A stretch of 64,000 nucleotides of DNA from Undaria pinnatifida (taxonomy: Eukaryota > Sar > Phaeophyceae > Laminariales > Alariaceae). Below the pieces are notes generated by a model. That model searched no databases, had not been told where the DNA came from, and saw nothing but the letters and a program-made list of their open reading frames with translations. The stretch lies in the NCBI GenBank assembly GCA_012845835.1, contig JABAKD010000023.1, positions 9,961,840 through 10,025,839 of the forward strand. The letters run 5' to 3'. The position numbers and the translations under genes were made by a program. Below are positions 22,736 to 33,336 of the stretch, piece after piece. Position 1 is the first letter of the stretch, and every line of letters starts with the position of its first letter.

Positions 22736-23465
22736 TATATTAATATAAATGAGAATACACTCCAGCTGTGAGATCGAAGATTTCGTCGAAACTCATCTTT
22801 GGAAGCTGTGTGTGATACTCCGATCGCGCGCATTACGAGTTGTGTGTCCTCATTAAGGATATAGGTCGGCGACTCCCCTTACAACTACAGTGTAGCTATC
22901 AGGGTCAACAGGGTGATTTTAGTCAGTCTGTGCGCGGAAACTATAAAACCCGTTTCTGAGGGGGACGAAATCTGACAGCTGTGAAGGGAAATGTATCCTT
23001 TTCTCAAGTTAATCTTGTAAGTCGAATAACCGGTGAGGGGGGGGGGGCGGAGTTTTGAAGGACGTGGGGGGCCTGGTTTTGATCAAAAGCGAGCGGGTTT
23101 GGAGGGGGCGGGGGGGAGGAAAGGGGGGGGGGAAAGGGGGGGCAATTTGTGAATGTAAGCTATAAATCCTTTCGAGGGGATGAATCTGACGGTTTTGGCA
23201 CCAGTTTATTATTGGGGGGGGGGGGGGGGGTTGGGGCGGGGGGGGGGGGCGGGGGGGGCAGCTCAATATGTGCGTGGAATTCTTACATTATTTTGAGGGG
23301 ATAAATATGACGGTTTTGGAAATAATGCATCAGTTTATCATGTATATCCTGGGGTAAGTCGTACAATCAGTGAGTAAAGAGAGGGTGGAGTGTTCGAGGG
23401 GGTGGGGTTGGGATGGGTTGCGGGGGGGGGGGGGGGGGGGAAGATCTTTAGGTGAGGGGTTTGTT
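22736..23465 (-). mobile_element. Rep-B arm, minus orientation, copy 2, with G-homopolymers
   Basis: The copy has the same order of blocks as above, but continues through GATCAAAAGCGAGCGGG, GAGGGGATGAATCTGACGGTTTTGGCACC and TCATGTATATCCTGGGGTAAGTCGTACAATCAGTGAG to G-homopolymer tracts at 23,036-23,262 and 23,421-23,440. It is almost colinear with 30,975-31,760 and 32,751-33,320. Confidence 0.7.
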
Positions 23466-23490
23466 ATAGACCTAGGCTACGGTAGGGGGG

Positions 23491-23645
23491 TCCCCTTTTG
23501 GGCCTTTTATTTCAGTGGCCAGGGGTCACTCGTGCGAGTGGTCCCCTTCTGGGTCTTTTACTTCAGTGGCCAGGGGTCACTCGTGCGAGTGGTCCCCTTT
23601 TGGGCCTTTTACTTCAGTGGCCAGGGGTCCCTCGTGCGAGTAACC
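23491..23645 (+). repeat. 51-bp tandem repeat, three copies
   Basis: Units begin at 23,491, 23,542 and 23,593 with TCCCCTTYTGGGYCTTTTAYTTCAGTGGCC and end with AGGGGTCACTCGTGCGAGT. Each copy includes the GGTCACTCGTGCGAGT near-palindrome also found at six or more other places in the window. Confidence 0.85.
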
Positions 23646-25378
23646 CCTTTGTTCCTATGCGATCTTACGCGTATTCTTCATTTTTTACATTGACGAAATT
23701 AATCCAAGATGCAAAGGTGATCTAAGCTGCGCCGAAACAAGTTCCTAAACCATCTTCATCCGTGGGGTACAGAGCCACTCGTGTGAGTAGCTCAAACACA
23801 CCAGTGAAAATGGGGGTACCCCCCCTACCGTAGCCTTGGTCTGCACACGGGGTATATATTCAACATTTGTCATATATAGTCGATTTTGTCACATTACTCG
23901 CGCACCTCAACCTTTTGTCGGTGTATTCTAACGGAAGAAATGGGTGTGAGCCGTCCATTTATTGGCGATGTCGCGGTGAATAATGGCATTGCCAGGGCAT
24001 GCCACGGCTTTGCCATTAGTTAACATGACGCGATATATGACGTGCCGTGGACATGCCATGGCATGCCATAGATAGCCATGGTATGCCATAGGTATTGCTA
24101 TGGTATGCCATAGGGATTGCCATGGTATGACACATGGTGGCATCTGCCCAAAACATGTAAGATGCTGCATGTAGCGGGGCGGCGCACTGTAATTAGACAT
24201 TCACATCTTAGTCAAGATACAGGTCATTTTTTTTATCCAAAGCCCAACGATTTTTACGAGCGGCGGAGTTACGTTCGATTCTTTTTTGGAAGTGTTTCGG
24301 CGGTGATCTTTTTTTGTGGTTTGGCAGCATGTCTATGTAAGGTAGGCATTTTTATCCGGCTTGGTGTTCTCTTAATTTTGGCTTCTGGGCAAGTAAGGGA
24401 GCCGTGAGTACATTACGCTGCAGGCCTGTGTCCCGGACGAGATTCGTTGCGGTGCTATGCACGTTCAAGGTCACTGCGCTCGCTGCCCTCACTCGTTTTG
24501 TCAATGCGTTGCAGTCAACCGCGCGGAGGCGACCAGGTCCTGTTTTTTCGTGTGCGACTGTTCGATACGAGTCTGCGGATATTTAGGGGTTTTCCGTATA
24601 ATGGGGTTTCGTATTTTGTGTCGAGGCATTGTCTGGTGCGTACCTCGGCGTGTGGGGCCGCCTAACTGAGAGGCAGTTACTGGTGACAATCAGGTACGAT
24701 CCAGAATTTTATGACAACATTATGTCCGCATGTTTGTCAGGGTGGTGCGCGTCAACAAGGTCCGACTCAACCCTGTGTGGTTAATGTGTGTGCAGCCTTT
24801 GACGACAGGTGCTGCGCTTCTTCTTTGTGCGTGTCCAAGAGCCTGCGATAACCAGGTGGGGCTCTGTGTTTTATACCGTATAGTATGCTCGTCACCTACT
24901 CCATAGAAGCACTCCACGTGGTTACGTAAAACACAGCATACAGCAATCGAATTCCAAATCGATCATAGAGAGTTTCCGGGCGCAGAGCTAACAGAAGGGG
25001 TGCTCTTCCGGATGAAGAGGAAGAGCTGCTTTCGTCAGCAGTTTTAGAAGATGTCAATGAATCTGGCTGGGGCGAGAGGCGAGTTAAACTGAGCTAAATG
25101 CGAATTTGTCTGATCACGATTCGAGTTCGGCTGAGCAAGATGCGACGTTGGCTAAGCAAGACGCGGCGTTGACAGCGGAGGGGCGTTGAGGATGGCCGCC
25201 GAGGCAGGGGTCCAGAAAGCTACCGTTTGGAGGAGGTCGTATCCCATACAGCAGGCAAGAACTGGACAGCCTATGGCTGAGCATAAGGCAACCGCGACCA
25301 GGCTCCACCGTCGCTCCTCCAGGCTTCTCGAAAGAGTCTGCGGGCGACCAATTTTTCAATGGACGTAGCCAGCTGCAT
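23646..25378. other. Unassigned; palindromic CCATGGTATGCCATAG cluster at 23.98-24.13 kb
   Basis: Between 23,975 and 24,130 the sequence is made of variants of GCCATGGTATGCCATAG and GGCATGCCATGG, a run of overlapping short palindromes. The rest of the stretch has only low-complexity or short frames and no recognised gene. Confidence 0.5.
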
Positions 25379-25909
25379 TTGTGGTCGAGCGGAATTCAAA
25401 GTTTTTATGGCACGCGGTTTGATCGAGGCTCAACCCCAGTCGGACATTCGGAGGCTTACGAGGGAAGGAAAAGCTCAACTGACCAGTCAATTGTCATGGG
25501 CAGCGGGGATTTGATACGTGCGAGATCGTTGAAGGCATGGGAATTCCTGATGAAAACCATGCAAGAAGAACTTGTTGAGGAAAACATGCATGCCCGAGGG
25601 AGGTGGATGGACAGCGATTGCCCCGTCCCCGTCGCAGGAGTGACCAAGCCCAGTAATCGCAAGCGCCCCGAGAAATCGAGGTGTGGCACCACCCGACAGC
25701 AAACGAATAAAAAATTGAGCATGAAAAATCCCACATCTCTAGTACTTTTTTTCCTCGCTAGAACTGTAGTCTGTTCCGTGCTCGCGTTTCATTATTCGAT
25801 CCACGCTGCCCGACGACATCATCGGACGCGTGCTGCGAGAGAGGTTGCACCACTTGCCTTTGATGTTCCTCAATTAGGGGGATTAAGACATACCTCGCCC
25901 AAACGTTGA
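25379..25909 (+). CDS. Doubtful ORF, 176 aa, unknown
   Basis: A single open frame encodes a middle part with normal composition (LKAWEFLMKTMQEELVEEN, near residues 50-68), then a basic region, and near residue 120 a short hydrophobic segment (LVLFFLARTVVCSVLAF). It runs into a segment (25,930-26,110) belonging to a dispersed MITE-like family. No domain is recognised, and it may be a remnant of a transposon protein or chance. Confidence 0.2.
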   Translation: MWSSGIQSFYGTRFDRGSTPVGHSEAYEGRKSSTDQSIVMGSGDLIRARSLKAWEFLMKTMQEELVEENMHARGRWMDSDCPVPVAGVTKPSNRKRPEKSRCGTTRQQTNKKLSMKNPTSLVLFFLARTVVCSVLAFHYSIHAARRHHRTRAAREVAPLAFDVPQLGGLRHTSPKR

Positions 25910-25929
25910 TTAAGAGAAAATAATAACTG

Positions 25930-26110
25930 CTATCAAACCGGATGACGAATTCCATGGCCTTGGCATACGACGAGATTCAAATTTATGTAAGAAAGACACC
26001 TATGTCCGACGATTAACGGTAAAGGAGCCCCACTAGGCAGAAACCATTCCAGACAAAACGTGTCACCTCCATCGCAGCACGGGTCATCGGTACACAATGC
26101 GGTTTGACCT
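25930..26110. mobile_element. Partial MITE-like repeat related to 61.58-61.83 kb
   Basis: GTCCGACGATTAACGGTAAAGGAGCCCCACTAGGCAGAAACC, then GTCACCTCCATCGCAGCACGGGTCATCGG, align with TTCCGACGATTTTGTGTTAAGGAGCCCCATCG and CTATCGTAGCATGCGTCATACCGG at 61,750-61,835. Only the right half is convincing here. Confidence 0.45.
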
Positions 26111-29100
26111 CTCTGCTGTCTGCCAAGACGCAGCTATACATACAACTAGACGCAGGGCAACAGCAGCACCAGCACATCTCTTCAACCTCGTACCCATATG
26201 CTGCACCTACCACGCTGCGAAGTCCGTTGTACACCTCGCAGGCGCCGAAACTTATAATACAGCTCGCCTGACAAAATTCCTCCCGTCTACCAGGGACAAT
26301 ATCGACAAGGGCCAAGGATGAGGTAGGCCGGGCACCACCGTTTCCCGTCGCGGGTTTGAGAGATTCGCACGACAAGTGACTCCGTTGCCCACGGATATAT
26401 GTTGGGGAAATCGGTGGTCGCTATTCGAGAATACAGGATGGTCCGCTTGTGGTCTTTTTGCGGCTGCGTTGGGCGGTGAAGTGCGCTCGAATTCTTGCTT
26501 TACTGGATTTGGAAGGTATCGGGCATGCGGGGGTACTATATTCGTTCAAAGGGGCACTTTATGACCAGTCAAACGGGGGTAGAGGTCAAGTATGATAGAT
26601 TTTGTGGGGTATACCCCCATACGAGTTCGAGTCAAAGGGGGCATTAGGTTGCCCGCTACTTCGCCGCGGCCCCGTGAGCCCCAATACCGTGCCCTGAAAA
26701 AAGCACGAAAGTGTGCGTGGTCGGCATGGGTTGTGGGCGTCAAGCCAGCACGTTAAAAACTGCACTTCAGGCAGTTTGGGGCACGAGAGCAGGCCTGTTC
26801 CGCCGCCGTGTTTCCCGAAATTGCCCAATACTCATATTTTAACAGGTTTTTTTTTAATGCCGAAATTACGATTGAAAATCCTTAATGCAAGTAGCTTATC
26901 GCGATAGCAAAGGAACAGGGGGGTTACTCGCACGAGTGACCCTGAGTCACTGCGATATATTCCCCCAACCGTGACCCCCAGGGTCTAAGCCATCACTTCT
27001 CGCTTTGTTGTTGCGCTCGGCGCGCCACTCTGGGACGTAGTCTCACCGGGCATGACCCACATGGAGCATGGCCCACATACTGCAATCAGTATTTTTTTCG
27101 CCGAAACGCGCAGAGCTCAAGCAGAGCTCCATAATAAAAACTCGCTTTTTTGTTTTTCTTAAAAGTCGAAAATTCCGCACGTGTTTTAATAAAGTCTGTA
27201 AAAAAATTCGCTCTGCCGCTGCTTTTCCTGCTGGATCAATATGTGATCCTTATCCTTTCCCCTGGTAACTAGTCACGTCCGGTGCTTCTGTGCGTGAATA
27301 TTTGTACGCTTTCGTATATAACAGATGTGTCCTTCCAGTGTGTGCGGTCACAAAGAAAGTCAGTATAACACCGGAGCTGCAGTCACAGAGTCAGTCATAA
27401 CCCCAAGCTTCTGTCTGAGCGCCAGTTTGTGTTTACGTACGATTGACAATTCCAACCATTCGCATCCCGCGCAATCATTGCCCTTGCCTATCTTTTACCG
27501 ACCCCTGAGGAGTCGAGTTCTGGGGACACAAACAACGAAGCAGAGATAAACATTGCGAACACGGTAGCGGCTACGGTTGAAGAGAGGGTAGTGGGAGCCT
27601 GATATATCCCTCTTAAATCGGGAGTTCTCCTATATCGTATTGTCTACGATATAAGAGAGCATTCTTATATACCGCTCGCGTTTAGGTGCACCGCCGGGTT
27701 TTTTTTGCGACAACCTGGCCAAGTCTCAAGCCACTGCTTGCACCCGCGGGGCTCTTGCCTTTGCACCCCGAGGAGTCGCCCTTCTCTGGCTACGCCCCAG
27801 CACTACCCGCTCCTCGAGTCTCGCTCTCCCGGGAGGTCGCACAGGTGGGGCAGATGCGGTGCATCTCGCTGGTGCCACGCGGGTCCAGCACACCACAGTT
27901 GTCAGATGGAGGTACTGGCCGCAGACTCCTCGGCATTTGCGATTTGTGAAATGCGGCGGGCCTGGTGTGCTATTGGGGGCCGCTGTGCAGCGACTGCCCG
28001 CTGCGCAGGGCATGGTGTCTGCAGCTGTGTGGGTGTGTGTTCGTCTGTTAATGTGTGTGATCGCTGCGCGACTCTTCCAGAAAAAGTCCGATTAAAAAGA
28101 AAATTTGATGAAAAAAGACAAATTCTCTCTTAAATCGATTTTGGTCGTGTCACGCCAGTTTGATTCACCTAAAAATAAAATCGTTACTTTCTTATGAACA
28201 TTTTCTCTTAAACCGTAGCCGGTACTGTATAGGGGAAATTTGGTTTGGCTATGCAATGGCCATCGCAACGAACACGCTGACAAAAAAAATTCGTGCAAAA
28301 ATGCACGGCAGAATATGTTTGTACTGTATAACATTGTTTCAAATACGAAGCGTGGAGGTTCAGATTGTTTTGTGTAAAAATGAGTAAGATTCGCTGTTTC
28401 CTTACAATGACTTGGCTTAAGTGTAGGATCAAGTTTTTCACTAGCTTCTGTATAATGATGTTGAATATAGGCAGGTCAGATCGTCAATTTTGTTCTAAAA
28501 AAATATCTACTTACATGCTTTGGAGTATGTATGTAAAACGAGGTACGAGAGGGGATGTTTCTCTGTCTACACTGCACTATTAGGTCAAACTGTGTACCGT
28601 GTTTAAAGGAAAATTGAATCATCATACTGAAGTATATTAGTGTTCACCGATCGATGGAGATGGTATGATAATTCTCTCTACAGTAGAGATGCAGAGATTC
28701 CTTGGTCGGATAATCGTCAGAGCGGACCCGTGATTTCTGTTCATCTTGCAGTGGAATATCGTTGTATGGATGCTTAGGCGGTGGATGTTCTCATACGTGC
28801 GCCCTTTGTGGGGAGTCATCCAGTAGAAACATGTACTGATGATGCTAGTACTACTTTGTGGTATGGTATCAAAAGAAGATTTTTGACATTTATTTTGTGT
28901 TGGTGTAGTCTATATGGTATACCTGGAAAAAGGATTACGACTTGGAGTAACCGCATGTATGTAGGAATGTTGTGGAAGTGTTAGGATATAACCAATATTT
29001 GAGTCAATGTTCAGTACACTGCTCTTGTGTATCGTAGATCTCATACGTGTCGGTTCCAGTGTAACGTAGTACGTATGTGTGCTGATCAATTACTTCCGTA

Positions 29101-29280
29101 GGATTCTCCGCTTGATATCCAGGTAGCTCACTCTCTCGTGTGGCTCTCTCTTGTAGATCTTTCCGGATCATAGCTGCCCTGGTCATCTCTGGGAAGCAGC
29201 AGCAGTCGTCTTGGCTCCTGCAACTCTGCGGTTTATATCTGTTTTTATTGGGCGGGTTCCGAGCTAAAGCCGGATATTTT
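26111..29280. other. Unassigned
   Basis: I find no supportable gene. The near-palindrome GGTTACTCGCACGAGTGACC sits at 26,922-26,941. Short open frames at 27.7-28.1 kb (both strands) and a 60-codon frame at 29,004-29,186 (minus; it includes DTYEIYDTQEQC) are the only protein-like segments, and none shows a known domain. Confidence 0.35.
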
Positions 29281-30974
29281 TCACGAGATTTTCAGAACGC
29301 GGCAACCACGAGGATTTGAGCTCTGAAAAATCGCACAAACTTCCTCTAGGTTATGGGAATTACGAAAATATACTTCTTTTTTTATTTGGCCGTCGTGATG
29401 GTAAGTTACTCGCGAATAATTATCTAAAATTGAGGTAAAATAGCATCCGCGGGCCCCCCAAGAAAATTTCAAACGCCTCCGAATCTTATAAACTTTTCAG
29501 GTTGTGGTAATTTTGGGGTGTAGATCACGAATCTGTCGTTAGATTTTTGATCGGGATCGATTTGACCTTAATACAGCTGCGCACAGATACGTGCAAAAAG
29601 AGGCCATAACCTGGGATTTACTAGGGATTAGACTGAAAAACTCCCACCCGTGGAAAACGATCCACACGTTGATTAGAGCTCTGTAAAACTTCGATTTGAG
29701 GTGATTTTAGGGTGGGGGACACGAAGATAACAGTGGATTGTCCTAGTTATGCTTTTGGGATCGACTTACGGCTGCCCAAAAGCTGACCTTAGTTGAGCAA
29801 TTTCAAATTTCCTGGGACTTTTTATTCTCGGTTCCGGGCTCGAGTTTTTGTCTGAACAACTTTCTGAGTGGCTCTACCCCCCCTAATTCGACCAAGCGGA
29901 AGCGATTGCCGCCATGTCCGAGAAAAAAAAAGTTCGGCAATGCGGAGAAAAAAAAAGTTTAACCCGAAGGGAAACTTTTTTTTTTGGGGACATTTTTTTA
30001 GACGCCGTTTTTGGCCGTTTGAAAGCGAACCACGAAGTCAATTTTTTTTTTTTTTCTTGATTCCAAGCCCGGAAGAGCAATCCGGCTTTAGCTCGGAACC
30101 CGCCATTGATTGGCCAAATTGGGCGCCACCGTTGTACTGTTCAACATCTTCTCTACATCTCGAAAGCACTTCGTCTTCCGGGCTATCCTCTCGCTCCGTG
30201 TCATCACCTCTACAAACATCGACGGCACAGCCTCTCAAACCACCGTGCCAGGGTATCACACATTATCAATTACAAGGGCATTTTATTGTTGTATGATAGA
30301 CCAAAGAGATATTATGGCATACGAGAGTCTGTGGGTATTTTTTGGGATTGAGACGAGGAGGATTTCAGACTCGAGACGGATGACGCCCCCTTTCGTCACT
30401 TCCCTTTTCCCCTTACTTCCTTCCTCTCGTATTGGGGACTTTCAATTTTTACAACCCCCTGCCCACCGTCTTCTCAGTCAGGAGGAGGCAATCATATTAT
30501 ACATATGTTTACCTCTTCTTCACGACGAGCGTCCATGGGTGTATTGGGAATCTTCTGTCTACGCTATTGATCCACACGAGTTTTCCGAACATGGAGTACT
30601 CCCAACGCGATCGTGCAATACGCGGAGCAATTTGTTTTCGCCCCCACTTTGAACAAGCCTGGGTAGGTGTTGAAACATATTAGGCTTGTCATTGGTCGAC
30701 GTGAATTTCGATCTTCTAGAGACACCCCAAGGCGTTGTAAAAAAACAAAATTGGCCATGTCAATCTTCTTCCGCTAGTCATAGAGGTCAGCATAACGTGA
30801 CACGTTCACCATAAATCTAGTTATTGCGTGCGACACTCGAGGGGGCTCCAGACAAATTGCATATTTATACTTTCACCAACCTGTAACAACGCCCCCACAA
30901 GAGATTTTTGGATAAACTAAAATTGCTAACCGATGTCCACCAACTTACGGGTGAGGCATATGCACACATATATA
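29281..30974. other. Unassigned; possible degenerate ~400-bp duplication
   Basis: Two stretches share a loose pattern: GAGCTCTGAAAAATC followed by GTAATTTTGGGGTGTAGATCACGAA at 29,321-29,540, and GAGCTCTGTAAAACTTC followed by GTGATTTTAGGGTGGGGGACACGAA at 29,668-29,735. Homopolymer A and T runs occur at 29,928-30,058. A 180-codon open frame at 30,110-30,652 has no recognisable domain. Confidence 0.3.
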
Positions 30975-31853
30975 TATATATTATAAAAAATAAAATACAA
31001 TCCAGCTGTGAGATCGAAGATTTCGTCGAAACTCATCTTTGCAGGCTGTGTTTGATACTCCGATCGCGCGCATGACGAGTTGTGTGTCCTCATTAAGGAT
31101 ATAGGTCGGCGACTCCCGTTACAACTACAGTGTAGCTATCAGGGTCAACAGGGTGATTTAAGTCAGTCTGTGCGCGGAAACTATAAAACCCGTTTCTGAG
31201 GGGGACGAAATCTGACAGCTGTGTAGGGAAATGTATCCCTTCATCAAGTGAATCTTGTAAGTCAAGTAACCGGTTAGGGGGGGGGGGCGGAGTTTTGAAG
31301 GACGTGGGGGCCTGGTTTTGATCAAAAGCGAGCGGGTTTGGAGAGGGGGGGAGGAAAGGGGGGGCATTTTGTGCATGTAAGATATAAATCTTTTCAAGGG
31401 GATAAATCTGACGGTTTTGGCACCAGTTTATTATTGGGGGGGGGTGGGGGGGGGTTGGGACGGGGGGGGGGGGCGTGTGGGGCAGCTCAATATGTGCGTG
31501 GAAACTATACATTACTTTGAGGGGATAAATGTGACGGTTTTGGAAATAATGCATCAGTTTATCATGTATATCCCGGGGTAAGTCGTACAATCAGTGAGTA
31601 AAGAGAGGGTGGAGTGTTCGACGGGGTGGGGTTGGGATGGGTTGCGGGGGGGGGGGAGGGGGGGGGTGGGGGGGGGGGAGGTGGGGGGTGGGGGCGGGGG
31701 GGGGGGCGAAGGGGGGGGGGGAAAGGAAGGGCTTTAGGTGAGGGGTTTGTTATACGTGTTGTGCTAGGTCTAGGCTATGGTGCGGGTGATGGGGAAGAAG
31801 GGGGCGTTCGAGGCGGGGGGGGGGGGGGGGAGGGGGCACAGCGGCATGGATGG
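30975..31853 (-). mobile_element. Rep-B arm, minus orientation, with extreme G-tracts
   Basis: The arm runs from AATCCAGCTGTGAGATCGAAGATTTCGTCGAAACTC through all Rep-B blocks to TTATACGTGTTGTGCTAGGTCTAGGC. Runs of 8-17 G occur at 31,280, 31,437-31,472 and, almost uninterrupted, 31,646-31,722 and 31,816-31,836. The assembly gap begins 18 bases after the last run. Confidence 0.75.
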
Positions 31854-32353
31854 NNNNNNNNNNNNNNNNNNNNNNNNNNNNNNNNNNNNNNNNNNNNNNN
31901 NNNNNNNNNNNNNNNNNNNNNNNNNNNNNNNNNNNNNNNNNNNNNNNNNNNNNNNNNNNNNNNNNNNNNNNNNNNNNNNNNNNNNNNNNNNNNNNNNNNN
32001 NNNNNNNNNNNNNNNNNNNNNNNNNNNNNNNNNNNNNNNNNNNNNNNNNNNNNNNNNNNNNNNNNNNNNNNNNNNNNNNNNNNNNNNNNNNNNNNNNNNN
32101 NNNNNNNNNNNNNNNNNNNNNNNNNNNNNNNNNNNNNNNNNNNNNNNNNNNNNNNNNNNNNNNNNNNNNNNNNNNNNNNNNNNNNNNNNNNNNNNNNNNN
32201 NNNNNNNNNNNNNNNNNNNNNNNNNNNNNNNNNNNNNNNNNNNNNNNNNNNNNNNNNNNNNNNNNNNNNNNNNNNNNNNNNNNNNNNNNNNNNNNNNNNN
32301 NNNNNNNNNNNNNNNNNNNNNNNNNNNNNNNNNNNNNNNNNNNNNNNNNNNNN
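31854..32353. other. Assembly gap, 500 N
   Basis: Exactly 500 unknown bases, a length often used as a placeholder for a gap of unknown size. It follows an extreme G-homopolymer region and interrupts a LINE reverse transcriptase relic, so part of that relic is hidden here. Any open frame running through the Ns is meaningless. Confidence 0.99.
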
Positions 32354-32750
32354 ATTTCAGTGCTAAGGTTTCTGTCTGCGGTGATAGTCCCGCCCAAGTA
32401 TACAAACTGGATTGTTTGTTTGTAAACCTGGCCGGCTGCATTGATCGTGAAGGACACCTTCCCCCCGCTTTTGGTTTCCAGGCACATTATCTCTGTTTTT
32501 GCCTCGGATACTGTAAGCCCGAACGACAAGCACGCAGTCACGATCGCCGTCATCATCCTCTCCAGCCCTTTCTGATGATCGCGATACGATGCCCGCATCG
32601 TCCGCGTACAACATACCCCACAATCTCTGCACCCCCTCCCCCTCCTTCCCCCTCCGTCCGTCGACTTTGCCTGTGGTGCGTGAAGTGCCCTTATTCTCGC
32701 CTTCCTTCTTTCCTTGGAGCTGCACCATGTTGTCCGTGATGGCTGCATCA
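32354..32750 (-). pseudogene. LINE-type reverse transcriptase palm fragment, lineage 2
   Basis: The minus strand encodes LWGMLYADDAGIVSRSSE, with the catalytic YADD at 32,597-32,608. After one frameshift it continues GLERMMTAIVTACLSFGLTV, KTEIMCLETKSGGKVSFTI and QFVYLGGTITADRNLSTE up to the gap. This is the part of the RT immediately upstream of what copy A preserves (IYDRPGVRLRLKV). The fragment is truncated at 32,750 where a Rep-B arm begins, and is cut by the gap on the other side. Confidence 0.8.
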
Positions 32751-33336
32751 GCGAGGATATAGGTCGGCGACTCCCCTTACAACCACAGCGTAGCTATCAG
32801 GGTCAACAGGGTGATTTTAGCCAGTCTGTGCGCGGAAACTATAAAACCCGTTTCTGAGGGGGACAAAATCTGACAGCTGTGAAGGGAAAGGTATCCTTTT
32901 CTCAAGTAAATCTTGTAAGTCGAATAACCGGTGAGGGGGGGAGGCGGAGTTTGGAAGTACGTGGGGGCCTGGTTTTGATCAAAAGCATGCGGGTTTGGAG
33001 GGGGGGGGAGGAAAGGGGGGGCAATTTGTGCATGTAAGCTATAAATCTTCTCAAGGGGATAAATCTGACGGTTTTGGCACCAGCTTATTATTGGGGGGGG
33101 GGGGGGGCGGGGTCGGGGCGGGGGCCGGGGCGTGTGGGGCAGCTCCATATGTGCGGGAAAACGATACATTATTTTGAGGGGATAAATGTGACGGTTTTGG
33201 AAATAATGCATCAGTTTATCATGTATATCCTGGGGTAGGTCGTACAATCAGTGAGTAAAGAGAGGGTGGAGTGTTCGAGGGGGTGGGGTTGGGATGGGGG
33301 GGGGGGGGGGGGGGGATTTTTCAGGAGGTTTAGGTC
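32751..33336 (-). mobile_element. Rep-B arm, minus orientation, 5'-truncated
   Basis: The copy begins abruptly inside the arm (GAGGATATAGGTCGGCGACTCCCC), lacking the CAGCTGTGAGATCGAAG end. It is then colinear with 31,097-31,640, including the GATCAAAAGCATGCGGG block and G-tracts at 33,096-33,108 and 33,297-33,315. Confidence 0.7.

Noticed and set aside
31614..32748. Several 190-330 codon frames across 31.6-32.75 kb
   Set aside because: They run through the 500-N gap; only the LINE RT fragment at 32,354-32,750 is real sequence.
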